Source: Allomeiothermus silvanus DSM 9946
GTDB taxonomy: Bacteria > Deinococcota > Deinococci > Deinococcales > Thermaceae
Assembly (NCBI RefSeq): GCF_000092125.1
Contig: NC_014212.1
Location: 1,942,001 to 2,006,000 of the forward strand
Reading direction: 5' to 3'
DNA: 64,000 nt
Shown here: positions 46,053-54,148 of the stretch, piece by piece
Layout of the letters: each line of letters begins with the position of its first letter
How positions within the stretch are numbered: position 1 is the first letter of the stretch
Position numbers and translations under genes: made by a program
The notes under the pieces: generated by a model
Databases searched by the model: none
Told to the model about the DNA's origin: nothing
The model's input: the letters and a program-made list of their open reading frames with translations, nothing else

Positions 46053-48269
46053 ATGACCCTCACCCGAAGTACCGGCGGCCTTGCGCGCGGCCGCTCCCCC
46101 GCGTGGATACCCGGTCTGGTCACGCTCGCGGGGTTGCTGGCCCTGCCCTGGGCTAGAACCGACCGCAGCCTGCTCGAGTTCAGCACCCCACTGCTGGTGC
46201 TGAACCAAGCCCCCACGTTGGGAATACTGCTCTTTACAATCACCTCAGCATTGGCTCTGGCGAGTTTCTTGAACCTGCCGCTGGTGCTCCGCGGGTATGG
46301 CCTGGTGGGGCTGGGCAGCCTGGGTTTCCTTGGCGGGGTGGGCTGGCTGGTGGCGACCTCGAGCCCCTTCGGGGTGGGGGCTTTGCTGGCCCTGTCGGGC
46401 TTGTTGGTGATGGTGGGGATCGGCCTCAGCGAGTCGGGGATCATCCAGAACGACCCCTTCGTGACCGGGAGCATCCTGGTCTGTTCGCTGTTCGTGCTGC
46501 TCTTCATCGTCTACCCGCTCTTTACCGTGTTGCGCGAGTCGGTGTGGATCAAGGGGCAGTTCACCCTCGCCAAGTTGCAGGGCGTGCTCGGCTCACCCCT
46601 CTTCATCTCCATCGAGAACCCCTACACCGGCCGCTCCGAACGTTTGATCGTCCTCGCGCTGACCGGCGTGGGGGCGCTGGTGGGGGTCTGGCTGCTGGCT
46701 CGAGCGGGCTTTCGTTGGAGCCGGGTCATGTCGAGGCTCGTTGCCGGGACGGTGCTGGGCTGGATCGTGGGCGCGGGGATCTTCGGGGCCGGGGCCTTGC
46801 CCACCAGCCTCTACCTGGCCCTCATCGTAGCCCCGGTCGCTACCGGCTTAGGACTGGTCTTCGCGCTCTTGGAGCAGCGCTCGCGGGCCGCCTGGGTACG
46901 GCGCAGCCTCAGCGTGGTGAGCCTGCTCCCGCTCATCACCCCGCCCTTCGTGTTCGCCTTCGCGCTCACCTACTGGCTGGGGCGGCGGGGGATCATCACC
47001 TACGATCTGCTGGGTTTGAACACCAACTTCCTCTTCGGCGTGACCGGGGTGGCGATCGCCCAGGTGCTGGCCTTTACCCCGGTGGCCTTTTTGATCCTGC
47101 GCGGCTCGGTGCAGGGGTTAAGCGCGACACTCGAGGAGGCCTCGGCTACCCTTCGGGCCAGTCCTTGGCACACCTTTTACAGCGTGACCTGGCCCCTCCT
47201 GCGCCCCGGCATGGCCGCCGCGTTCCTGCTCACCATCATCGAGTCGTTGGCTGACTTCGGGAACCCTATGCTCCTGGGCGGGGATCGCAACTTTTTGGCG
47301 ACCGAGGTCTTCCTGGCCCTCACCGGGCGCTACGACCCCAACGAGGCAGCGGTGTACGGCACGGTGCTGCTGGCCCTGGTGCTCACGGTGTTCGGGCTGC
47401 AAAAGCTCTGGCTGGGCAATACCTCCTTTGTTACTGTGACCGGAAAACCCGGCGGCGGTAACTTCTCCCCGCTGCCCTTGTGGCTCGAGCGCAGCCTCCA
47501 GGGCATCTTACTCTTGTGGGGATTGTCGGTGGTGCTGCTCTACTTCTCGATCTTCTTCGGCTCCTTTGTGGACATCTGGGGGATCAAGAACACCTTTACC
47601 GCCAAGCACTACGCCGAACTCACCACCCTGGGATTGCCGGTGCTCTTCAAGACCGCCCAACTCGCCCTGCTGAGCGCTTTTATCGCTACCTCGGTGGGCT
47701 TCCTCATCGCCTACTTGGTGGCCCGGCAGAACTTTTTCGGGCGGGGGCTGCTAGAGGTGGGCTCGATGCTCTCCTTCGCCACCCCCGGCACGGTAATGGG
47801 GGTGGCCTACATCCTCGCCTTCAACACCGGCCCCTGGCTCCTCACCGGAACCGGCATCATCATCGTGCTGGCGCTGGTGTTTCGCAACATGCCCGCTGCT
47901 GTGCGGGGGGTGATCTCGGGGTTGTCGCAGATTGACAAGAGCCTCGAGGAAGCCTCGACCATGCTCCGCGCGCCCTCGAGTACCACCCTGCGCCGGGTGC
48001 TGATCCCGCTCTTGATCCCGCAGCTTTTGGCCGGGGCGGTGTTCGCCTTCGTGCGCGGCATGACCGCCATCAGCCAGGTGATCTTCCTGATCAGCCCCGG
48101 TAACACCCTGGCCACGGTGCTGATGCTGCGCTGGATCGAGCAGGGCGACCTGGGGCGGGGCTCGGCGATGGCGACGGTGATGATATTGAGCTTGCTGCTG
48201 GTAATTCTGCTACTCTTCGCCCTCTCACGCCGTCTGGGGCGGGCGAGTTCGATGGAGGGAATGGTGTGA
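46053..48269 (+). CDS. Iron(III)-type ABC transporter, fused double permease
   Basis: 738 residues containing two permease domains, as in FbpB/AfuB. Each has the cytoplasmic EAA loop that docks to the ATPase: LEEASATLRASPWHTF in the first half and LEEASTMLRAPSSTTL in the second. About 150 residues with several hydrophobic segments precede the first domain, an addition compared with the usual 500-residue form. GGAGG lies 5 nt before the ATG at 46053. The stop overlaps the ATPase start. Confidence 0.85.
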   Translation: MTLTRSTGGLARGRSPAWIPGLVTLAGLLALPWARTDRSLLEFSTPLLVLNQAPTLGILLFTITSALALASFLNLPLVLRGYGLVGLGSLGFLGGVGWLVATSSPFGVGALLALSGLLVMVGIGLSESGIIQNDPFVTGSILVCSLFVLLFIVYPLFTVLRESVWIKGQFTLAKLQGVLGSPLFISIENPYTGRSERLIVLALTGVGALVGVWLLARAGFRWSRVMSRLVAGTVLGWIVGAGIFGAGALPTSLYLALIVAPVATGLGLVFALLEQRSRAAWVRRSLSVVSLLPLITPPFVFAFALTYWLGRRGIITYDLLGLNTNFLFGVTGVAIAQVLAFTPVAFLILRGSVQGLSATLEEASATLRASPWHTFYSVTWPLLRPGMAAAFLLTIIESLADFGNPMLLGGDRNFLATEVFLALTGRYDPNEAAVYGTVLLALVLTVFGLQKLWLGNTSFVTVTGKPGGGNFSPLPLWLERSLQGILLLWGLSVVLLYFSIFFGSFVDIWGIKNTFTAKHYAELTTLGLPVLFKTAQLALLSAFIATSVGFLIAYLVARQNFFGRGLLEVGSMLSFATPGTVMGVAYILAFNTGPWLLTGTGIIIVLALVFRNMPAAVRGVISGLSQIDKSLEEASTMLRAPSSTTLRRVLIPLLIPQLLAGAVFAFVRGMTAISQVIFLISPGNTLATVLMLRWIEQGDLGRGSAMATVMILSLLLVILLLFALSRRLGRASSMEGMV

Positions 48270-49300
48270 AGGCCGTCTCAGTCCAACTCGAAGGTATCGT
48301 CAAGCGATTCGGCAAGGTGATGGCGGTGGAGCGGGCCGACCTCGAGCTGCCCGCCGGGGCTCTGGTGACCCTCTTGGGACCTTCGGGCTGTGGCAAGACC
48401 ACCATTCTGCGGATGGTGGCGGGCCTCGAACGTCCCAGCGAAGGCCGCATCTTGATCGGCGGGGAGGACGTGACCCGGCTCCCGGCCTATCTGCGCGACG
48501 TCACCATGGTCTTTCAAAGCTACGCGCTCTTCCCCCACCTCAATGTTTTCGAGAACATCGCCTACGGGCTCAAGGTGCAGCGCCGCCCGCAGGCCGAGGT
48601 GAGAGAGCGGGTGACCGAGGTGGTGGGGCAGGTGGGGCTAGGGGGGCTCGAGCAGCGGCCCGTGGCGGTCCTCTCCGGCGGGCAGCAGCAGCGGGTAGCG
48701 CTGGCCCGCTCGCTGGTGATGCAACCCCGGGTGCTCCTCTTCGACGAGCCCTTATCCAACCTCGACGCCAAGCTGCGCAAACACGTGCGCGAGGAGATCC
48801 GCGACATCCAGCAGCAGCTCGGCATCACCACGCTTTACGTCACCCACGACCAGGAAGAGGCCATGGCCATCTCCGATCTGGTGGTGGTGATGAGCAAGGG
48901 CAAGATCGAGCAGAAGGGCGACCCCCGTACCCTCTACACCCAGCCACAAAGCCGTTTCGTGGCGGATTTCATCGGCTCGGCTAACTTCGTGGAGGGGAGC
49001 TATGCGGGCGGAGAGGTGAACGTGGCCGGGTATCGCTTCCCGCACCGGCAGGAGATCGCCCCGGGGAACGTGACCGTGATGGTGCGTCCGGAAGCCGTCA
49101 CGGTGAGCTCCAACGGGGCGGGGCTCGAGGGTATCTTGCACAGCGTTGCTTTCCTCGGCTCGCGCACCGAGTTCAGCGTGGACACGGCGGTGGGCAGACT
49201 CGAGGGGGTCATCGCCGGAGATGCCCCTGACCTCCCCAGCAAGGGCGCAGCGGTGCGGGTGCGGTTCGCGCCGCAGGGAGTGTATCTGCTGGCCCGATGA
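48266..49300 (+). CDS. Iron(III)-type ABC transporter, ATP-binding protein
   Basis: 344 residues. Walker A GPSGCGKTT, Q-loop, signature LSGGQQQRVALARSL, Walker B VLLFDEPLSNLDAKLRKH and H-loop VTHDQEEAM are all present, followed by a C-terminal TOBE-like regulatory domain of about 100 residues. This is the FbpC/PotA/MalK layout. The GTG start overlaps the permease stop (GTGTGA). The operon context sets it as the energising unit of the importer. Confidence 0.88.
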   Translation: MKAVSVQLEGIVKRFGKVMAVERADLELPAGALVTLLGPSGCGKTTILRMVAGLERPSEGRILIGGEDVTRLPAYLRDVTMVFQSYALFPHLNVFENIAYGLKVQRRPQAEVRERVTEVVGQVGLGGLEQRPVAVLSGGQQQRVALARSLVMQPRVLLFDEPLSNLDAKLRKHVREEIRDIQQQLGITTLYVTHDQEEAMAISDLVVVMSKGKIEQKGDPRTLYTQPQSRFVADFIGSANFVEGSYAGGEVNVAGYRFPHRQEIAPGNVTVMVRPEAVTVSSNGAGLEGILHSVAFLGSRTEFSVDTAVGRLEGVIAGDAPDLPSKGAAVRVRFAPQGVYLLAR

Positions 49301-49335
49301 CACCATTTCGCCCCCCTTCCTAACGGCTTTTCCGA

Positions 49336-49356
49336 GGCAGCAGTTCATCTGCTGCC
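49336..49356 (+). terminator. Hairpin after the iron transporter operon
   Basis: GGCAGCAG/CTGCTGCC, a perfect 8-bp stem with a 5-nt loop, 35 bp after the ATPase stop. No T-run follows, so terminator function is uncertain. Confidence 0.4.
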
Positions 49357-49413
49357 AGGGCGAAAACTACAGCTTTAGCCCGAAGTAGAGGCCCCCGACA
49401 AAGGTTTTGCCGG

Positions 49414-49419
49414 TACAAT
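49414..49419 (+). promoter_or_regulatory. -10 hexamer of a leaderless promoter (AEC transporter)
   Basis: TACAAT ends 6 nt before the GTG at 49426; no Shine-Dalgarno is present. The hexamer matches the -10 consensus in five of six positions. Confidence 0.6.
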
Positions 49420-49425
49420 GCCAAG

Positions 49426-50370
49426 GTGCAGGTGCTTCTTTCCACGGTCATCCCGGTCGGTTTGATCGTGTTTCTTGGCTTCTATGTCGGCAAGCGCTTC
49501 GACCTCGACTTACCAACGCTCTCCAGACTCAGCATCTATGTCCTAGTACCCGCCCTCATCTTCGACGCGATGTACCGGGCCCAGCTCAACGGGAGCAGCG
49601 TTCTCGGGCTGAGCCTGGCGTTTTTCATCGCCTACGGGGTTTTATATCTGCTCACCTTGGGTATCTCTCGAGCCTTGCACTTGAGCCGCGATCTGCAGAA
49701 GAGCCTAGTCGCTATGGCGACCTTCCCCAACTCAGGTAACATGGGCCTGCCGATGGCTCAACTGGCTTTTGGGGTGGCCGGGTACGAGCGGGCAATGGTG
49801 GTGTTCGTAGCCTCGAGCGTGCTGATGTTCGGTCTCGGCCCGGCCTTTCTCAAGGGCGGGGGGTTGTTGCAAAGCCTAACCTTTACCCTGCGGCTGCCGC
49901 TTTTCTGGGCTCTGGCCGCGGGGCTGGGGTTGCGGGCGCTCGAAGCCCTCTTCCCCCCGCTGGGCGAGTTTGTCCGGGCAACCAAGCTCGACCAGGGGGT
50001 TCACCTCTTGGGACAAGCCTGCATCCCGGTGTTACTGCTCTCGCTGGGGATGCAGATCGCCCAAAGCCCGCTGCCCTGGAGCGGCCCTCTAGGAACGGCT
50101 CGAGTGCTGGCTTTCGAGCTGCTGGGTAGTTTTCTCAGGCTGATCGCAGCCCCCACCCTGACCTACGGGGTAGGGCTTTTGCTGCGGCTTTCTCCGCTCG
50201 ATCTCCAGGTGCTGGTCTTGCAAAGTGCTATGTCGGTCGCGGTCAACGCCTTCATGATGGTACGCGAGTTCGGCGGGGATGCTAAGAAGACCGCCGGAGG
50301 CGTGGTACTGTCCACGGTGCTAGCCTTCGTGACCATCCCGCTGGTGTTGTGGATGGTGGGGGTACGTTGA
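49426..50370 (+). CDS. AEC family transporter
   Basis: 314 residues with about ten hydrophobic segments, matching the auxin efflux carrier (AEC) family of small-molecule and organic-acid permeases. Seen: FLGFYVGKRFDLDLPTLSRLSIYVLVPALIF (opening landmark GKRF), the conserved FPNSGNMGLPMAQLAFG and a late SVAVNAFMMVREFGGD. The last two are hallmarks of the family. Substrate unknown. It starts with GTG without a leader and converges on a small gene 4 bp after its stop. Confidence 0.8.
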   Translation: MQVLLSTVIPVGLIVFLGFYVGKRFDLDLPTLSRLSIYVLVPALIFDAMYRAQLNGSSVLGLSLAFFIAYGVLYLLTLGISRALHLSRDLQKSLVAMATFPNSGNMGLPMAQLAFGVAGYERAMVVFVASSVLMFGLGPAFLKGGGLLQSLTFTLRLPLFWALAAGLGLRALEALFPPLGEFVRATKLDQGVHLLGQACIPVLLLSLGMQIAQSPLPWSGPLGTARVLAFELLGSFLRLIAAPTLTYGVGLLLRLSPLDLQVLVLQSAMSVAVNAFMMVREFGGDAKKTAGGVVLSTVLAFVTIPLVLWMVGVR

Positions 50371-50374
50371 TGGC

Positions 50375-50635
50375 TCAGCGGTTGTGAGGGTAAGGCTCGA
50401 GGGGAGGACGGGAGTCCACGAAGAGGTCCACCCAGACCTTAGGGCCGCCGTTGCTGACCACCCCGCGCATACATCCGCTAATGATCCCGCCCGCAACCTC
50501 GAACTCTAGATTCTTGGCCGAACGCCACTCGGCGATGTGGGCACGGAAATCACTACGGGAAATCTCGAGCGTGACCTTGTAGCCGTGCGGTAAGGGGCTA
50601 CGCATGCTGACTTCGAAAGCTTTGATGATATCCAT
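50375..50635 (-). CDS. Small conserved-looking protein of unknown function
   Basis: 86 residues, mixed alpha/beta by composition, no signal peptide or membrane segment. It is rich in conserved-type residues such as HGYKVTLEISRSDF and GGPKVWVDLFVDSRPP. It may instead start at the internal Met11. I do not recognise it. It ends 4 bp from the AEC transporter stop. Confidence 0.55.
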   Translation of the reverse strand: MDIIKAFEVSMRSPLPHGYKVTLEISRSDFRAHIAEWRSAKNLEFEVAGGIISGCMRGVVSNGGPKVWVDLFVDSRPPLEPYPHNR

Positions 50636-50774
50636 ACACCACTGTACGCTGAATCTCGAGGCGAAATTGTGGCGGGTAGGGGTGCCAAGCTCAAATTCCC
50701 GTCAGGAAGCCAATAATCACCCCGAAAAAACTGCACCCAAACCCTACCCGCCGCAACGTACATCCATAGCCTCA

Positions 50775-51317
50775 TCAGGGCGTAGGCGGCGGGTTCGGGT
50801 CGGTGGGCACGCTCGGCGTACCCATATCCAGTTGCAACAGCGCGGAACCCTCGAGCATCACCACCAAACGGTAGTAGCCTTCCAACGCAGGTTTTTGCTC
50901 GGAGACGCTTTCTTCGCCGCGACGCGGGGTAGCGTTGGGGTTCTGGGGTACAGAAGCGGGGGGTTGCGCTGCGCCGCCGACAGCCGGAGGCTGAGGGGCG
51001 TTGTTGGTAGGCGGCGGATTCTCGGCCGGCGAAGCAGCAAGTGGCAACCGGGCCTCGAGCTTACCCGGCCCCTCGACCCACAACGAGCGCTCGGCCAACA
51101 GGGTTTCCTCCTTGTACCACTTGAGTTCGATATAGCCCGGCTTGGGCATCCGGTGTACCTCGAGCTTCGCCACGACTTCCTTTTCGGTAGGCTCGAGGGT
51201 CCCGTAGATGCTCGGGCGATCCGGGAAAGCGACCCGTTCGGGGACTAGCGGCAAAAAAGTATACCGGCACGAAGGGAGTACCAAGAGCAAAACAAGAATG
51301 GTCAGAACCCGAGTCAC
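50775..51317 (-). CDS. Putative lipoprotein with Pro/Asn-rich linker
   Basis: 180 residues. A signal peptide ends in the lipobox LPSC, so it is probably lipid-anchored. A beta-rich domain (residues 20-95, with YIELKWYKEETLLAERSLWVEGPGK as core, abbreviated) is joined by a low-complexity linker rich in Pro, Asn, Ala and Gln (residues 96-135) to a short C-terminal segment. The start overlaps the rsmE stop by 4 bp, so it is coupled to rsmE and prmA. Function unknown. Confidence 0.65.
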   Translation of the reverse strand: MTRVLTILVLLLVLPSCRYTFLPLVPERVAFPDRPSIYGTLEPTEKEVVAKLEVHRMPKPGYIELKWYKEETLLAERSLWVEGPGKLEARLPLAASPAENPPPTNNAPQPPAVGGAAQPPASVPQNPNATPRRGEESVSEQKPALEGYYRLVVMLEGSALLQLDMGTPSVPTDPNPPPTP

Positions 51318-52012
51318 ACACCTTCTCCTGCGGTCACCAGGCTTAGCAAAGCCAGCGGAGCCGTCTCTGCCCGGAGGATACGCCGACCCAATGTGACCGG
51401 GGTGAAGCCCCGCTCCAGCAAAATTTGCATCTCGTCCTCGCTAAAGCCTCCCTCTGGCCCGGTCGCTATGGCTACTGGCCTGCTGAGCTCGAGTATGTCC
51501 CGCACCCGCAGCGTACCCCCCGGATGGGCCACCAAGCCCTGCTCGACCGGAGGGATAGCCGAAAGCGGGATCGGGGCCAGCACCTCGGGGATGGTGGTTC
51601 GCTCGGATTGCTTGGCCGCCTCGAGCGCGACCCGACGCAAGCGAAGAAGCTTCCCCTCCCCCATCTCCTTGGCGACCGAATGGACACACACCAGCGGGAT
51701 AATCTTGATCGCCCCCAGTTCGGTAGCGGCCCGAACCACGTCCGCCAGTTTGTCGCCTTTGAGCAGGGCCACGTAGAGCACCACCGGCACAGGGACCTCG
51801 CGGCTAGCAGGCCAGGTCTCGGTGACCTCCAGTTCCACCACCCCATCCTCAACCGAGCGGACTACGGCCCGACCTTCCAAGCCTTCGCCGTCGAAGACCG
51901 TGACGGCATCCCCTGGCCTAGCCCGCAGCACGTCGGCTAGGTGGTGGGCCTCCCGCCCGGTGAGGGTCAGCAGGGGCTCTAGCTTGGGAGCAAAAGCGCG
52001 GTGTGGTCTCAC
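51314..52012 (-). CDS. rsmE: 16S rRNA m3U1498 methyltransferase
   Basis: 232 residues of the SPOUT class. The N-terminus VRPHRAFAP is the RsmE start, with PUA-like domain, then VALLKGDKLADVVRAATELGA and the knotted SAM site AIATGPEGGFSEDEMQ and LGRRILRAETAPLALLS. The GTG at 52012 overlaps the prmA stop (GTGA); a longer frame to 52039 would overlap prmA further. It methylates N3 of U1498 in 16S rRNA. Confidence 0.93.
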   Translation of the reverse strand: MRPHRAFAPKLEPLLTLTGREAHHLADVLRARPGDAVTVFDGEGLEGRAVVRSVEDGVVELEVTETWPASREVPVPVVLYVALLKGDKLADVVRAATELGAIKIIPLVCVHSVAKEMGEGKLLRLRRVALEAAKQSERTTIPEVLAPIPLSAIPPVEQGLVAHPGGTLRVRDILELSRPVAIATGPEGGFSEDEMQILLERGFTPVTLGRRILRAETAPLALLSLVTAGEGV

Positions 52013-52770
52013 GGCTTGCGGTAGATCAGATGCACCCACTCGCCTTCCGGGCGGCGATGTAGGCTTTCGAAGCCTTGCGCACGCATAGCGTTATCCACTA
52101 AACGTTCGCGCTCGCTCAATATACCGGTCATCAGCATATGGCCTCCCTGAACCAGATACGTAGGGTACAAAGGAGCGAGCTCCGCGTGGAGTTCGGCGTA
52201 GAGGTTGGCGACGATGAGGTCGAAAACTCCGTGGGCATTCTCTAGGGTCCCCAAGAAGAACTCGGGGCTTACCCCATTGGCCGCAGCGTTGTGGCGGGCC
52301 TGTGGGATCACCGCTGGATCGTTATCAACCCCCACCGCCCACGCCCCGAGCATTTGGGCCGCGATAGCCAAAATCCCTGAGCCGGTTCCCAAGTCCAGCA
52401 CGCGCATCCCGGGTTTCACCCGCTCGGCCAAAGCCTCCAAGGCCATACGGGTGGTTTCATGATGGCCGGTGCCAAAGGCCATGCCGGGCTCGAGCAGGAT
52501 CCTTTGTTCTGGGCCTTCCCAGCGGTGCCAAGGAGCCAGCACCACGAAGGGCCCCGCTCGTACCGGCTTGAGGTCGCGCCGCCAGGCCTCGAGCCAGTCC
52601 GTGTCAGGAAGCTCGGCCCACTCGCCGGGGAGGGGAAGCTCCAAGCGAGTGGGGAAGTAGGCCCAGACCTCGCCGGGTTTTTCCTCCAGGCCCCTGGCTC
52701 CCAGGTCGAACAGGAGTGGAGTGTACGCGTCTAAGGTCTCGAAATTGCCCTTTAGGCGGAAGACGTGCAT
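52009..52770 (-). CDS. prmA: Ribosomal protein L11 methyltransferase
   Basis: 253 residues. The SAM-binding region VLDLGTGSGILAIAAQMLG and the NLYAEL motif of PrmA are visible, as is GMAFGTGHHETTRMALEAL. PrmA from Thermus trimethylates several Lys and the N-terminus of L11. First gene of prmA-rsmE-lipoprotein. A heptanucleotide array lies just upstream. Confidence 0.93.
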   Translation of the reverse strand: MHVFRLKGNFETLDAYTPLLFDLGARGLEEKPGEVWAYFPTRLELPLPGEWAELPDTDWLEAWRRDLKPVRAGPFVVLAPWHRWEGPEQRILLEPGMAFGTGHHETTRMALEALAERVKPGMRVLDLGTGSGILAIAAQMLGAWAVGVDNDPAVIPQARHNAAANGVSPEFFLGTLENAHGVFDLIVANLYAELHAELAPLYPTYLVQGGHMLMTGILSERERLVDNAMRAQGFESLHRRPEGEWVHLIYRKP

Positions 52771-52780
52771 AGAGAATATC

Positions 52781-52815
52781 GTCTAGGGTCTACGGGTAAG
52801 GGTCAAGGGCTGCGG
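52781..52815. repeat. Heptanucleotide array, GTCTAGG type
   Basis: Five contiguous units GTCTAGG, GTCTACG, GGTAAGG, GTCAAGG, GCTGCGG in the gap between znuA and prmA. Units share the frame and 4-6 positions with each other. Confidence 0.65.
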
Positions 52816-52827
52816 CGGATCCTGAGC

Positions 52828-53706
52828 CTATCTAAAGCTCTCGCACACCACCCGCCCGTTCCAGCGAATCAAGCCCAAGTAAGTGTTCACCTGGGCGTCG
52901 AAGGCATCCGAGTAAATGCGCCCTATCTTAGCACCGGTGGCCTCAGCCAGGGCTTTAGCCTCAGCAGGACTAAACTGCGGCTCGGTGAATACCGTGCGCA
53001 CCCCCTGGCTCTTCATGGCCTGAGCCAGTCGGGCAAAGCTCTGGGGGCCTTTTTCCTGCCCAGCGAAATCGGCGATGGAGCCTACGATGGTGATGCCGTA
53101 GGCGCGAGCAAAGTACAGAAGGGCCTCGTGCTGGCTCACGATCTTGCGCCTAGCGGCCGGGACCATGCGCAAACAAGCGCGCACTTCCGAATCGGTTTTG
53201 CGGATCTCGGCAAGATAGCGCGCGGCATTGGCGGCGTAAGTTCCCTTGCCCGCAGGGTCAGCCTGGCTCAGGGCATCGCGGATTCTCTCCACGTAGCGTG
53301 CGCCGTAGGCAGGGTCCAGCCAAAGGTGGGGATCGTAAGCCGCGTGGGTGTGGCCTTGTCCTTCCCCCCCGGGGTGCTCATCGCCCTCAATCAGGCCCGG
53401 CATTCCCTCGGCCAGTTTTACCGTACGGGCCCCCGGGGGAAGCTGAGCTTGTATTTTTTCCAGAAAAGGCTCGAGGCCCAGCCCATTTGCAAACAGCACC
53501 CGCGCCCTCGAGACCTCCCGCAAAGTCGAAGGCCGCGGCTCGAAGCTGTGGGGGTCGGCTCCCAGGGGGACCACCACGCTCACCCGTACCCTCTCCCCAC
53601 CCACATTGCGCACCATATCCCCAATAAAACCCGTGGTCGCCGCCACCGGAAGCGGCTGGGCCACTCCCCAAGAGAGAAACGCCATCAAGGCCAGCCATAT
53701 CTTCAT
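52828..53706 (-). CDS. znuA: Zinc/manganese-type ABC transporter, substrate-binding protein
   Basis: 292 residues of the cluster 9 (ZnuA/TroA) family, with a signal peptide (MKIWLALMAFLSWGVAQ). Metal ligands are expected at His in PLGADPHSFEPRPS, His in DPHLWLDP and the later IVSQHEALLYFA, with an Asp/Glu in the last domain. A His-rich loop (GDEHPGGEGQGHTHAAYDPH) is typical of zinc-binding forms. The ATG at 53706 is preferred over 53742. It stands alone on this strand, opposite a Fur-family regulator; the permease and ATPase genes are not next to it. Zinc is favoured over manganese because of the loop. Confidence 0.8.
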   Translation of the reverse strand: MKIWLALMAFLSWGVAQPLPVAATTGFIGDMVRNVGGERVRVSVVVPLGADPHSFEPRPSTLREVSRARVLFANGLGLEPFLEKIQAQLPPGARTVKLAEGMPGLIEGDEHPGGEGQGHTHAAYDPHLWLDPAYGARYVERIRDALSQADPAGKGTYAANAARYLAEIRKTDSEVRACLRMVPAARRKIVSQHEALLYFARAYGITIVGSIADFAGQEKGPQSFARLAQAMKSQGVRTVFTEPQFSPAEAKALAEATGAKIGRIYSDAFDAQVNTYLGLIRWNGRVVCESFR

Positions 53707-53713
53707 AGGCTCT

Positions 53714-53742
53714 ATTTGATAATGCGATATCATTCTTGTCAA
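53714..53742 (-). promoter_or_regulatory. znuA promoter with a Fur/Zur-type operator
   Basis: Minus strand: TTGACA (53742-53737), 17 bp, TCAAAT (53719-53714). Within the spacer lies the inverted repeat TGATA-N6-TATCA (53717-53732), AT-rich like Fur-family boxes. Binding by the regulator encoded divergently at 53765 would block this promoter and possibly its own. Confidence 0.6.
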
Positions 53743-53752
53743 GGGGAGGTGT

Positions 53753-53758
53753 TATCCT
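53753..53758 (+). promoter_or_regulatory. -10 hexamer of a leaderless promoter (Fur-family gene)
   Basis: TATCCT ends 6 nt before the ATG at 53765 and there is no Shine-Dalgarno directly in front of the start. The GGGGAGG at 53743-53749 is too far upstream for this ATG. Confidence 0.5.
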
Positions 53759-53764
53759 AAACCC

Positions 53765-54148
53765 ATGCAGCGCAACACCCGCCAGCGGGAGGCCATTCGC
53801 CAAGTTTTGCAGGAGTCGGGGCGGCCCCTTTCCACCCGGGAGGTCCTCGAGGCCGCCAAGGAAAAAGTGCCCGGCTTGGGGATCGCCACCGTGTACCGAA
53901 CCCTCAATAGCCTACTCGAGGAAAAAGAGATCTCTGCCGTTGAGCTCCCCGGCGAAACCCCACGCTACGAGGTGGCAGGGAAGCACCATCACCACCATTT
54001 TCACTGCACGGTCTGCGGCAAGGTCTTTGAGATTGAAAACTGCCCGGGGGACCTCGAGCGGTTGGCTCCTCCCGGCTTCAAAGCCGAACGCCACGAGATC
54101 GTGCTGTACGGGCACTGCCCGGAGTGTCCTCCGGCGCGCAAGCCCTAA
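53765..54148 (+). CDS. Fur-family metal-responsive repressor, probably Zur
   Basis: 127 residues. N-terminal winged helix (TRQREAIRQVLQESGRPLSTREVLEAA, shortened, then GLGIATVYRTLNSLLEE), followed by the metal-binding half with HHHHHFHCTVC and a second Cys pair CPEC near the C-terminus. The two CxxC motifs form the structural zinc site; the run of His supplies regulatory ligands. Its place opposite a zinc-type binding protein gene, with a palindrome between them, suggests Zur, though Fur or PerR cannot be excluded. It overlaps the convergent kinase gene by 4 bp. Confidence 0.82.
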   Translation: MQRNTRQREAIRQVLQESGRPLSTREVLEAAKEKVPGLGIATVYRTLNSLLEEKEISAVELPGETPRYEVAGKHHHHHFHCTVCGKVFEIENCPGDLERLAPPGFKAERHEIVLYGHCPECPPARKP

